64,000 nucleotides of DNA, taken from NCBI RefSeq assembly GCF_001697185.1, contig NZ_CP014224.1:1488001-1552000 (forward strand), read 5' to 3'. The position numbers and the translations under genes were made by a program. Within the stretch, counting starts at the first letter, position 1; each line of letters begins with the position of its first letter. This DNA comes from Wenyingzhuangia fucanilytica (GTDB lineage Bacteria; Bacteroidota; Bacteroidia; Flavobacteriales; Flavobacteriaceae). Shown in pieces: positions 52,367 through 60,597 of the stretch. The notes beneath the pieces are model-generated. The model did no database searches and was not told the origin of the DNA. It was given only the letters and a program-made list of their open reading frames with translations.

Positions 52367-55300
52367 ATTTTCGATTCAAGGTTTTGAAAAAAGTATTCAA
52401 ACAGGTTTTATAGACAAAACTATTAATTCAGAAATTCTTTATCAACCAGAGTTATTGGTAAATAGAAAGAAGCCTAAAGTAAAAGTCTTATCAACTATTA
52501 TTAATGAGTTAGAGTCTTGTGAATCTTTTTTTATATCAGTTGCATTTGTAACAACTGGAGGTGTTGCTACTTTAATGAATACCTTAGTAGCACTTGAGAA
52601 AAGAAATATTAAAGGTAAAATATTAGTTTCTCAATACTTGAATTTTACTCAGCCAGAAGCATTAAAAAGACTTTTAAAATTTAAAAACATTGAACTTAGA
52701 ATAGCTACTAAAGAAAATTCACATTCTAAAGGGTATCTTTTTAAAACAGCTGATTATTACAATTTAATAATAGGTAGTAGCAACTTAACAGATTCAGCTC
52801 TGACTACAAATAAAGAGTGGAACCTTAAGGTTTCTGCTTTATATGATAGTGAAATTGTAGATAAAGTAGTAGGAGAGTTTGAAGATGACTTTAATAAAGG
52901 AATTGTTGTTACTTCTGAATTTATAGAAGAGTATAAAGAAGTATACAATAAACAAAGATTGTATAGTACAAAAGGAGATGATGAGCATATCACAACTAAA
53001 ACAATCTCTCCAAACTCAATGCAGAAAGAAGCATTGAAAAACATAGAGGTTTTGAGGTTGGCTAATAAAAATAAGGCCTTGTTAATTTCTGCTACGGGTA
53101 CAGGTAAAACATATTTATCAGCTTTTGATGCTAAGGCTTTTAATTCTAAAAAATTATTATTTGTTGTTCATAGATTGAATATTGCTAAAAAAGCTTTAGA
53201 AACATTTCAATCAGTTTTTGGTCAAACAAAAACAATGGGGTTATACTCTGGAAATCACAAAGATTTAGATAAAGATTTTATTTTTTCTACGGTACAAACT
53301 ATTTCAAGAGAAAATCATTTACATCAATTTGATAAAGATTTATTTGATTATATTATTATTGATGAATCTCACAGGTCAGGTGCTGAGTCTTATTTAAGAT
53401 TAATAGAATATTTTACTCCTAAGTTTTTACTAGGAATGACAGCGACTCCTGAAAGAACAGATGGGAATGATATTTTTAGTTTATTTGACCATAATATAGC
53501 TTATGAAATTAGATTAAACAGAGCTATGGAAGAAAATATGCTTAGTCCTTTTCATTATTATGGAGTAACGGATTTAAGTATTAATGATGAATTAATTGAA
53601 AATAAAAGTGATTTTAATTTATTAGCTGCGGATGAAAGAGTTGATAAAATTATTGAAAAGGCTCATCTGTATGGTTGCGATAATGGAATAGTTAGAGGAC
53701 TTGTTTTTTGTTCATCAAACAAAGAGGCTAGAATACTTTCTTTAAAGTTTAATGAGAGGAAATATAAGACAATAGCGCTATCTGGTGATAATTCTGAAGA
53801 TGAAAGGATTAGAGCAATTGAATTATTAGAGTCGGATAATATAAACGAAAAAATTGATTACATTTTTACTGTTGATATTTTTAATGAAGGAATTGATATA
53901 CCAAAAGTGAATCAAATTATTATGATGAGACCAACAGACTCATCAATTATTTTTATTCAACAACTAGGTAGAGGACTTAGAAAAATTAATGAGAAACATT
54001 ATTTAACAATTATTGATTTTATTGGTAATTATACCAATAACTATTTAATTCCTATAGCTCTTTATGGAGACACTTCATATAATAAAGACACATTAAGAAA
54101 ATTATTATCAGAAGGTAGTAGAGAAATACCAGGAACTTCAACAATTAATTTTGATGAAATTTCTAAAGAAAAAATTTTTAAATCTATCGATAATGCAAAA
54201 ATGGATAGATTAGCAGATTTGAGAAAAGATTATGAGTTATTAAAATTCAAATTAGGAAGAATTCCTATGATGATGGATTTTGTAAAACATGGTTCTAGAG
54301 ACCCATATCTATATGTTGATTACTCAAAGTCCTATTTAAATTTCGTAAACAAAGTAGAAAAAGATTACAAACACACACTTTCTAATAAATCAGTAAAATT
54401 GTTGGAATTGTTTTCTAAAGAAATTAACAATGCAAAGAGAATTACAGAAAGTATATTACTTAAAGAGTTAATAGAGAATCATAAAATCACTTATGATAAT
54501 TTTATAAATTTAATAAATTACACTTATGGGTTTGAAATCAGTAAAGAGACTTTAAATTCAACGATATCAAATATTAACTTTGAATTCATTAGAGATAAAA
54601 AAGATAAAAAGTTAATTGCAGTAAAAGATATTTATAATTTAAAAATAGTTTATGTAGAGAATGAAACTATTTTCTTAGAGGATGAGTTTTTACAATTAAT
54701 ACAAGAAGATATATTCAATTCTTATTTGATAGATTCTATTAAACTTTCAATTGATACATTTAATAATAAATTTAAAATTGAGGATTGGAAGGATGGATTT
54801 ATTTTATACCAAAAATATTCAAGAAAAGATGTTTTCAGAATATTAAATACTCCTGAGAATCCTGTAGCACAAAATGTAGGAGGTTACCTGGTAAGTGCAG
54901 ACTACAAAAATTGTCCAATTTTTTTAAACTATAATAAAGAAGAAGATATTTCAGAATCTACGAAGTATGAAGATAAATTTGTTAACAACAAAGAATTGGA
55001 ATACATGTCAAAGTCTAATCGTAAATTGACAAGTAAAGATGTTAAGTCAATTTTAGGAGTTCAAGGTGATATTAGGTTACCTCTTTTTACTAAAAAAAGT
55101 AATGATGAAGGTTCTGAGTTTTATTATTTAGGAGATATTTATCTTAATAAAGAAAAAGTTGAACAAACAAGGACAAGTGATGGTAAACCAATTATTAAGT
55201 TTAATTTTTTATTAGAACATCCTGTACCGGATAACTTATATAGATATATAACAACCACAGTTGATACAAATTTATTAGAATTACCTAAAGCTGTAATAGA

Positions 55301-55772
55301 GAAAAATATAGTTAAAGAAGAAAAACCAATTTTCACTATTCCTTTTTATGATTTTTATGCAGCAGCTGGTTCTTTTAGTGAAATGCAAGTAGATAAAGAT
55401 TATTCAATGCTCGAAGTTGATACAGATTATAATAATCAAAATGTTTTTGCATGTAAAGTTCTGGGAGAGTCTATGAATAAAATCATTCCTAACAATTCAA
55501 TATGTCTATTTAAGGAATATTCAGGAGGTTCTAGGAATGGAAAAATTGTTTTAGTAGAAAATGTTGATTTTCAAAACACAGAATTCAATTCTGCATTCAC
55601 TGTTAAAACTTATGTAAGTGAAAAGATTGTTACAGAAGATGGTTGGGGACATACAGCAATTTATTTAAAACCAAATTCATATGATAGTAACTTTAAAGAC
55701 ATTATTATAAACGAAGAAAATGGTCAAAATATGAGAGTGGTAGGGGAGTTTGTAAAAGTGTTAGAGTCTTAA
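52359..55772 (+). CDS. HKD nuclease - SF2 helicase - DUF3427 - LexA-like S24 protease fusion
   Basis: 1137 residues. PLD/HKD nuclease domain at about 35-170, with HSKGYLFK (His122, Lys124) and IIGSSNLT. SF2 helicase at about 225-580: Walker A SATGTGKT (244-251), DESH (335-338), SATPERTDG-like motif III region and QQLGRGLRK (534-542). DUF3427 region at about 800-960 (RILNTPENPVAQNVGGYLVS). C-terminal S24 peptidase-like domain at about 985-1137: AAAG at 1001-1004, GESM with Ser1038, and FTVKTY with Lys1083, then PNS...FKDI and RVVGEFV as in LexA/UmuD. Gly1004-to-Ser1038 spacing equals that of LexA (85 to 119). No HTH was seen. The stop overlaps that of the convergent desulfurase by 3-4 nt. A defence or repair role is inferred. 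Confidence 0.85.
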   Translation: MNKFSIQGFEKSIQTGFIDKTINSEILYQPELLVNRKKPKVKVLSTIINELESCESFFISVAFVTTGGVATLMNTLVALEKRNIKGKILVSQYLNFTQPEALKRLLKFKNIELRIATKENSHSKGYLFKTADYYNLIIGSSNLTDSALTTNKEWNLKVSALYDSEIVDKVVGEFEDDFNKGIVVTSEFIEEYKEVYNKQRLYSTKGDDEHITTKTISPNSMQKEALKNIEVLRLANKNKALLISATGTGKTYLSAFDAKAFNSKKLLFVVHRLNIAKKALETFQSVFGQTKTMGLYSGNHKDLDKDFIFSTVQTISRENHLHQFDKDLFDYIIIDESHRSGAESYLRLIEYFTPKFLLGMTATPERTDGNDIFSLFDHNIAYEIRLNRAMEENMLSPFHYYGVTDLSINDELIENKSDFNLLAADERVDKIIEKAHLYGCDNGIVRGLVFCSSNKEARILSLKFNERKYKTIALSGDNSEDERIRAIELLESDNINEKIDYIFTVDIFNEGIDIPKVNQIIMMRPTDSSIIFIQQLGRGLRKINEKHYLTIIDFIGNYTNNYLIPIALYGDTSYNKDTLRKLLSEGSREIPGTSTINFDEISKEKIFKSIDNAKMDRLADLRKDYELLKFKLGRIPMMMDFVKHGSRDPYLYVDYSKSYLNFVNKVEKDYKHTLSNKSVKLLELFSKEINNAKRITESILLKELIENHKITYDNFINLINYTYGFEISKETLNSTISNINFEFIRDKKDKKLIAVKDIYNLKIVYVENETIFLEDEFLQLIQEDIFNSYLIDSIKLSIDTFNNKFKIEDWKDGFILYQKYSRKDVFRILNTPENPVAQNVGGYLVSADYKNCPIFLNYNKEEDISESTKYEDKFVNNKELEYMSKSNRKLTSKDVKSILGVQGDIRLPLFTKKSNDEGSEFYYLGDIYLNKEKVEQTRTSDGKPIIKFNFLLEHPVPDNLYRYITTTVDTNLLELPKAVIEKNIVKEEKPIFTIPFYDFYAAAGSFSEMQVDKDYSMLEVDTDYNNQNVFACKVLGESMNKIIPNNSICLFKEYSGGSRNGKIVLVENVDFQNTEFNSAFTVKTYVSEKIVTEDGWGHTAIYLKPNSYDSNFKDIIINEENGQNMRVVGEFVKVLES

Positions 55773-56899
55773 ACCAACCCCACAATCTCCTCCACAAAAT
55801 AATCAACTTCTTCTTTGCTGGTGAGTTTAGAAAAAGAAACTCTTAAAGAAGTGTTTTGTTGTGCTTCATCGTTTAAAAAACTTTGGAGTACATGCGAACC
55901 TTTGTTGCTTCCGCTTTGGCAAGCAGAACCACCAGAAACCGCAATTCCTTTCATGTCTAGTTGAAAAAGCAGCATAGGTAAATCTTTGTCAAACTGTATG
56001 TTAATAACTGTATGAGTACTTTGGTGTACATCACCAGATACTCCGTTAAATTTTGCAGTAGGGACCTTAGAAATAAATTTGCTGATAAAATACTCTTTAA
56101 GGTTTTTTAAGTGAGCTACATCATCTTCCATATGCTGAACACATATAGACAAAGCTTTTTCCATCCCTACAATGGCAGCAGTATTTTCTGTTCCAGCTCT
56201 AGAACCACGTTCTTGTTCACCTCCTAAAATTTCTGGATGTATTCCAGTTCCTTTTCTAAAAAAAGCAAAACCAATTCCTTTTGGGCCGTGAAATTTATGA
56301 GCAGCAGCCGTAATAAAATCAATATTTATATCAGCTAAATTTAGAGGAAAATGTCCTATAGATTGCACAGTATCACTATGAAACAAAGCATTGTACTGCT
56401 GCTTTAAAGCAATTACTTTAGGTAAGTCTAAAATGGTTCCAATTTCATTGTTCACATGCATCAAAGAAATCAACGTTTTTTGAGTGCTTTTAGATAAAAG
56501 ATCTTCTAAATGCTGATAATCTATAGTTCCATCATTTAAAGTATTTACATATGAAATTTGAGTGCCTTTAGCAGCTAAAAAATCAACAGTGTGTAATACC
56601 GCATGATGCTCCAAAGGAGAAGTAATAATATGTTGAACACCCAAGTGATTAACCGCATTTTTAAGAATAAAATTATCAGCCTCAGTACCTCCAGAGGTAA
56701 ACACAATTTCCGAAGTAGTACAGTGTAAATGTTTGGCAATATTTTTACGAGCATTTTCTATCACCGCTTTAGCGCTACGTCCAAAAGCATGGGTAGATGA
56801 AGGGTTTCCAAAAGTGGATTGCATGGTGGCTACCATTACTTCCACAACCTCTGGAAGCATTGGAGTAGTAGCGGCATTGTCTAAATATACTCGTTTCAT
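55769..56899 (-). CDS. iscS: Cysteine desulfurase, IscS/NifS family
   Basis: 376 residues. PLP-binding Lys202 lies in ITAAAHKFHGPKGIGF, the N-terminus is YLDNAATTPMLPEV, and the catalytic Cys327 lies in GGSACQSGS within the mobile loop. It takes sulfur from cysteine for Fe-S cluster and tRNA thiolation. SHTVINIQFD and RVSFSKLTSKEEVDYFVEEI complete the family pattern. It is convergent with the helicase, with overlapping stop codons (55769-55772). No isc/suf partners are adjacent. The symbol is by family resemblance; NifS-like is equally fair. Confidence 0.88.
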   Translation of the reverse strand: MKRVYLDNAATTPMLPEVVEVMVATMQSTFGNPSSTHAFGRSAKAVIENARKNIAKHLHCTTSEIVFTSGGTEADNFILKNAVNHLGVQHIITSPLEHHAVLHTVDFLAAKGTQISYVNTLNDGTIDYQHLEDLLSKSTQKTLISLMHVNNEIGTILDLPKVIALKQQYNALFHSDTVQSIGHFPLNLADINIDFITAAAHKFHGPKGIGFAFFRKGTGIHPEILGGEQERGSRAGTENTAAIVGMEKALSICVQHMEDDVAHLKNLKEYFISKFISKVPTAKFNGVSGDVHQSTHTVINIQFDKDLPMLLFQLDMKGIAVSGGSACQSGSNKGSHVLQSFLNDEAQQNTSLRVSFSKLTSKEEVDYFVEEIVGLV

Positions 56900-57021
56900 A
56901 CCTGCAAAAGTAAGTGTTCTGTATATAATACACCATAGCTATTTACAATTTGTCAGTTTTATAGGTATGGCATCAATATTGACTTAATTAGCCTAGCTAA
57001 TAATACATGCTTGATTTTCTG

Positions 57022-57029
57022 TATCTTTG
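57022..57029 (+). promoter_or_regulatory. Possible -7 promoter element for lon
   Basis: TATCTTTG fits the TAnnTTTG consensus exactly and lies 58 nt before the lon start codon. A TTG at the usual -33 distance was not found, so the assignment is tentative. Confidence 0.4.
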
Positions 57030-57086
57030 CAGATTCCAATTGAGCAAATAAAAACTTAGACAATGTCATAATGACATTTATTGAAT

Positions 57087-59537
57087 ATGAGCAGACATAA
57101 AAACATAAAAATAGACACATTGTCTTTTCACAATATGATTGATGAAGATTCAGATTTAATTCCATTATTATCTCCTGAAGATGAAGAGGAAATGAATAAA
57201 GAATTAGTGCCTGAAACCTTACCTATTTTACCTTTAAGAAACACTGTTTTGTTTCCGGGAGTAGTCATTCCAATTACTGCCACTAGAGATAAAGCGATAG
57301 AGTTGATTAAAGCGGTAAACAAAGGAGATAAGATTTTAGGAATTGTAGCTCAAAAAGATGCAGCTAATAAAAATCCAACTTTTGAGGATGTATACCACAC
57401 AGGGGTAGTAGCACAAATTTTACGTGTGCTAAAAATGCCTGATGGAAATACTACGGTAATCATTCAAGGTAAAAAGCGTATCAAATTAAATGCGGTAGTG
57501 CAAAACGAACCATATATTATGGCTGCTACTTCCGAAATGATTGATGATATGTTTGTGCAAGACTCAGAAGAGTTTAAGGAAATTATTGAAACTGTTAAAG
57601 ACACAGCTTTAAACGTAATTCAAGAAAACCCTAATATTCCATCCGAAGGAACCTTTGCTATTAAAAACATTCAGAGCAACTCATTTTTAATCAACTTTAT
57701 ATCTTCTAATATTGATTTATCTGTAGAAGAAAAGCAGGAGTTGTTAGAAATCAATAGCTTAAAAGATAGGGCTATTGCAACCTTAAAAAAGTTGAACACC
57801 GAGTTACAACGTTTGGAGTTACGTAATGATATTCAGAACAAAACTAGAATTGATTTAGACCAACAACAACGTGAGTATTATTTACATCAGCAATTAAAAA
57901 CCATTCAAGATGAGTTGGGAGGAAACTCTCACGAAGTTGAAATTCAAGAGTTGCTAAAAAAGGCCAAAAAGAAAAAATGGTCTAAAGATGTTAAAGAAAC
58001 TTTTGAAAAAGAAGTGACTAGAATGAAGCGTTTGAATCCTCAAATGCCGGAATATTCTATACAGCGTAACTATTTAGAGTTGATGCTGGAGTTACCATGG
58101 AATACTTATACCAAAGACAAGTTTGATTTAAAACAAGCAGAAGAAGTTTTAGATCGTGATCACTTTGGATTAGAAAAAGTAAAAGATAGAATTATAGAGC
58201 ATTTGGCTGTTCTAAAATTAAAAGGAGACATGAAATCTCCAATCATCTGTTTATACGGACCTCCAGGAGTTGGAAAAACTTCTTTAGGAAAATCCGTTGC
58301 CGAAGCTTTGGGTAGAAAATATATCAGAATGGCCTTAGGTGGTTTACGTGATGAGTCCGAAATTAGAGGACACCGTAAAACTTATATTGGAGCCATGCCA
58401 GGTAGATTGATTCAGAACATTAAAAAAGCGGGGACAAGTAATCCTGTTTTTGTGTTAGATGAAATTGATAAAATGGCTGCGGGTATGCAAGGAGATCCTG
58501 CATCGGCAATGTTAGAAGTATTAGACCCTGAACAAAACTCAGCTTTTTACGACAATTTTTTAGAAGTTGGATATGACTTATCTAAAGTAATGTTTATTGC
58601 TACTGCCAATAGCATTGGAGATATTCCTTGGGCTTTAAGAGATCGTATGGAAATGATTAATGTTTCTGGATATACAATTGAAGAAAAATTAGAGATTGCC
58701 AAGAGACATTTATTGCCAAAACAATTAAAAGAACACGGACTAAAAGCCTCACATTTAAAAATTGGGAAATCTCAATTGGAATTTGTGGTAACGGGTTATA
58801 CTCGCGAATCTGGAGTGCGTAATTTAGAAAAAGTTATTGCTAAATTGGTTCGTTATGCTGCCAAATCCATCGCTATGGAAGAGGAGTACGAAGTAAGTTT
58901 AAATAATGAAATAATTGAAACCATTCTTGGGCCTGCTAGAATGGAACGTGACAAATACGAAAACAACGATGTTGCTGGAGTTGTTACAGGTTTGGCTTGG
59001 ACAAGTGTTGGTGGTGATATTTTGTTTATTGAATCTATTTTATCTAAAGGAAAAGGATTGTCTATTACAGGAAATTTAGGAAATGTAATGAAAGAATCTG
59101 CAACCATTGCTTTAGAATATATCAAAGCAAATGCGGATGCTTTTGGAATCAAACAAAAAACTTTAGACGAAAACAAAGTACATATTCACGTGCCAGAAGG
59201 AGCAACTCCTAAAGATGGACCAAGTGCAGGTATTACCATGTTAACTTCTTTGGTTTCTAGTTTTACACAACGCAAAGTAAAATCTAAAATTGCCATGACA
59301 GGGGAGATTACTTTAAGAGGTAAAGTGTTACCTGTAGGGGGAATAAAAGAAAAAATATTGGCTGCTAAAAGAGCAAACATCAAAGAAATTATTTTGTGCG
59401 AAGCCAATAAAAAAGACATAGAGGAAATTAATGAATCTTATGTAAAAGGATTAAAATTCCACTATGTATCAGAAATGAAAGAAGTGCTAGAAATAGCCTT
59501 AACCAAACAAAAAGTGCAAAACGCTAAACGTTTGTAA
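57087..59537 (+). CDS. lon: ATP-dependent protease Lon
   Basis: 816 residues from the ATG at 57087 ([13 protein letters not shown]); the frame reaches back to a TTG at 57081. The order is the Lon substrate-binding N-terminal domain ([18 protein letters not shown]), coiled-coil region, AAA+ module with Walker [10 protein letters not shown] (391-399; Lys397) and FVLDEIDKM, and the Ser-Lys protease domain (DGPSAGITM with Ser713; GGIKEK at 752-757 carrying the dyad Lys). It degrades damaged and regulatory proteins in the cytoplasm. It is monocistronic, ending at a terminator at 59559-59592. Confidence 0.96.
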   Translation: MSRHKNIKIDTLSFHNMIDEDSDLIPLLSPEDEEEMNKELVPETLPILPLRNTVLFPGVVIPITATRDKAIELIKAVNKGDKILGIVAQKDAANKNPTFEDVYHTGVVAQILRVLKMPDGNTTVIIQGKKRIKLNAVVQNEPYIMAATSEMIDDMFVQDSEEFKEIIETVKDTALNVIQENPNIPSEGTFAIKNIQSNSFLINFISSNIDLSVEEKQELLEINSLKDRAIATLKKLNTELQRLELRNDIQNKTRIDLDQQQREYYLHQQLKTIQDELGGNSHEVEIQELLKKAKKKKWSKDVKETFEKEVTRMKRLNPQMPEYSIQRNYLELMLELPWNTYTKDKFDLKQAEEVLDRDHFGLEKVKDRIIEHLAVLKLKGDMKSPIICLYGPPGVGKTSLGKSVAEALGRKYIRMALGGLRDESEIRGHRKTYIGAMPGRLIQNIKKAGTSNPVFVLDEIDKMAAGMQGDPASAMLEVLDPEQNSAFYDNFLEVGYDLSKVMFIATANSIGDIPWALRDRMEMINVSGYTIEEKLEIAKRHLLPKQLKEHGLKASHLKIGKSQLEFVVTGYTRESGVRNLEKVIAKLVRYAAKSIAMEEEYEVSLNNEIIETILGPARMERDKYENNDVAGVVTGLAWTSVGGDILFIESILSKGKGLSITGNLGNVMKESATIALEYIKANADAFGIKQKTLDENKVHIHVPEGATPKDGPSAGITMLTSLVSSFTQRKVKSKIAMTGEITLRGKVLPVGGIKEKILAAKRANIKEIILCEANKKDIEEINESYVKGLKFHYVSEMKEVLEIALTKQKVQNAKRL

Positions 59538-59558
59538 GCATAATTATTAAAGTTAATT

Positions 59559-59592
59559 AAAAGCATCTATATTATTTATAGGTGCTTTTTTT
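59559..59592 (+). terminator. Terminator after lon
   Basis: AAAAGCATCTATA (59559-59571) pairs with TATAGGTGCTTTT (59577-59589) with one G-U pair, followed by T. It lies between the convergent lon and VIT genes. Confidence 0.85.
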
Positions 59593-60151
59593 ATTTGATC
59601 ATCCCTTCAATAAAATCACCCACATAATAAGAAACCAAAGCGGCCAATAATCCCAATAATAAAGTTTCTGCAACTCCTTTCCATATGGCTTTATGGTTTA
59701 CATATGATTTTAAGGAACCTACAATAATAAAACCAATTCCGGTACAAATAGAAGAGTATAAAAATACATTTGTGGTGATGGGGTTGATATAATCTACCAC
59801 ATAAGCTAATAAAGGAAAAATACCGATAAATAAGAATGAAATATAGGTTACAAAACCTTTAGACAAAGGGTTTACGCTTTCTTCTATTTTAATAGCATCA
59901 TTTTTATTATCTGCATATTTTAAATTGTTTTCTTTTTCTGTTTTGGCAGATAAATATGCTCCGATAGACATGGCAAAACCATCGGCAAGTAAATTGGCAA
60001 AACCTAGAATAATAATGATAGAACTATCTAAATTAGCTCCTACAGAACCCGCAACCACGGCAAAAGTTGTTACACAACCATCAATTCCTCCATAGACAAA
60101 TTCGCCTAAGTACTTTTCGGTTTTTTGATATAAAGTTGATGTAGTCGCCAT
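59591..60151 (-). CDS. VIT1/CCC1-family transporter
   Basis: 186 residues. [58 protein letters not shown] is the conserved first half of VIT1/CCC1 iron/manganese transporters, and about five hydrophobic segments are present overall. It would carry divalent metal ions across the inner membrane. It is shorter than the plant and yeast proteins but similar to other bacterial members. It is convergent with lon, and 77 nt downstream of the 122-residue protein gene on the same strand. Confidence 0.88.
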   Translation of the reverse strand: MATTSTLYQKTEKYLGEFVYGGIDGCVTTFAVVAGSVGANLDSSIIIILGFANLLADGFAMSIGAYLSAKTEKENNLKYADNKNDAIKIEESVNPLSKGFVTYISFLFIGIFPLLAYVVDYINPITTNVFLYSSICTGIGFIIVGSLKSYVNHKAIWKGVAETLLLGLLAALVSYYVGDFIEGMIK

Positions 60152-60228
60152 TCTATAGTTTTATTAAACTTATCCTAAAGTTAGGATTTTGTTCGTTTAG
60201 AAGCTATAAAAATTGGGATGTGATGTTA

Positions 60229-60597
60229 TTAATAACTGTCCTGTAAGCGTTGTCCTATGATTTGAATAATACGTCTGCCATATTCAGCAGGATTGGTTAA
60301 ATAGTGATCAAACTCCTCATCGGTAAACATTCCAGAAACAATTCCTACATATTGGTTTCGCATATGTTGATTTCTAGAAACGACTGTTTTTAAAAACTCC
60401 ATTCTTTTGTCTTTTTCCAAAGTATTGATGTCAAAGTCAGAATGTTTTAAATAGCTGTTAAATAGTGCTATAATAATGTGATGTTGCATTTTAATTACAG
60501 GTCGAAGTACAGTGTTTTGGAATTTTTCTGTAGCTGATGTATGCTCGTTAATTTCCGCAGTAGTTATTACAGGTCTTAGGCTTTGTTTGTTTTGCAT
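60229..60597 (-). CDS. Conserved small protein of unknown function, coupled to uvrA
   Basis: 122 residues, soluble and rich in charged and aromatic residues, probably all-helical (FQNTVLRPVIKMQHHIIIALFNSYLKHSD, KRMEFLKTVVSRNQHMRNQYVGIVSGMFTDEEFDHYL). I do not recognise a family, though similar proteins seem common in flavobacteria. Its ATG overlaps the uvrA stop in the sequence TAATG (60595-60599), so translation of the two is coupled. A role connected to UvrA or DNA repair is possible but unproven. Confidence 0.8.
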   Translation of the reverse strand: MQNKQSLRPVITTAEINEHTSATEKFQNTVLRPVIKMQHHIIIALFNSYLKHSDFDINTLEKDKRMEFLKTVVSRNQHMRNQYVGIVSGMFTDEEFDHYLTNPAEYGRRIIQIIGQRLQDSY

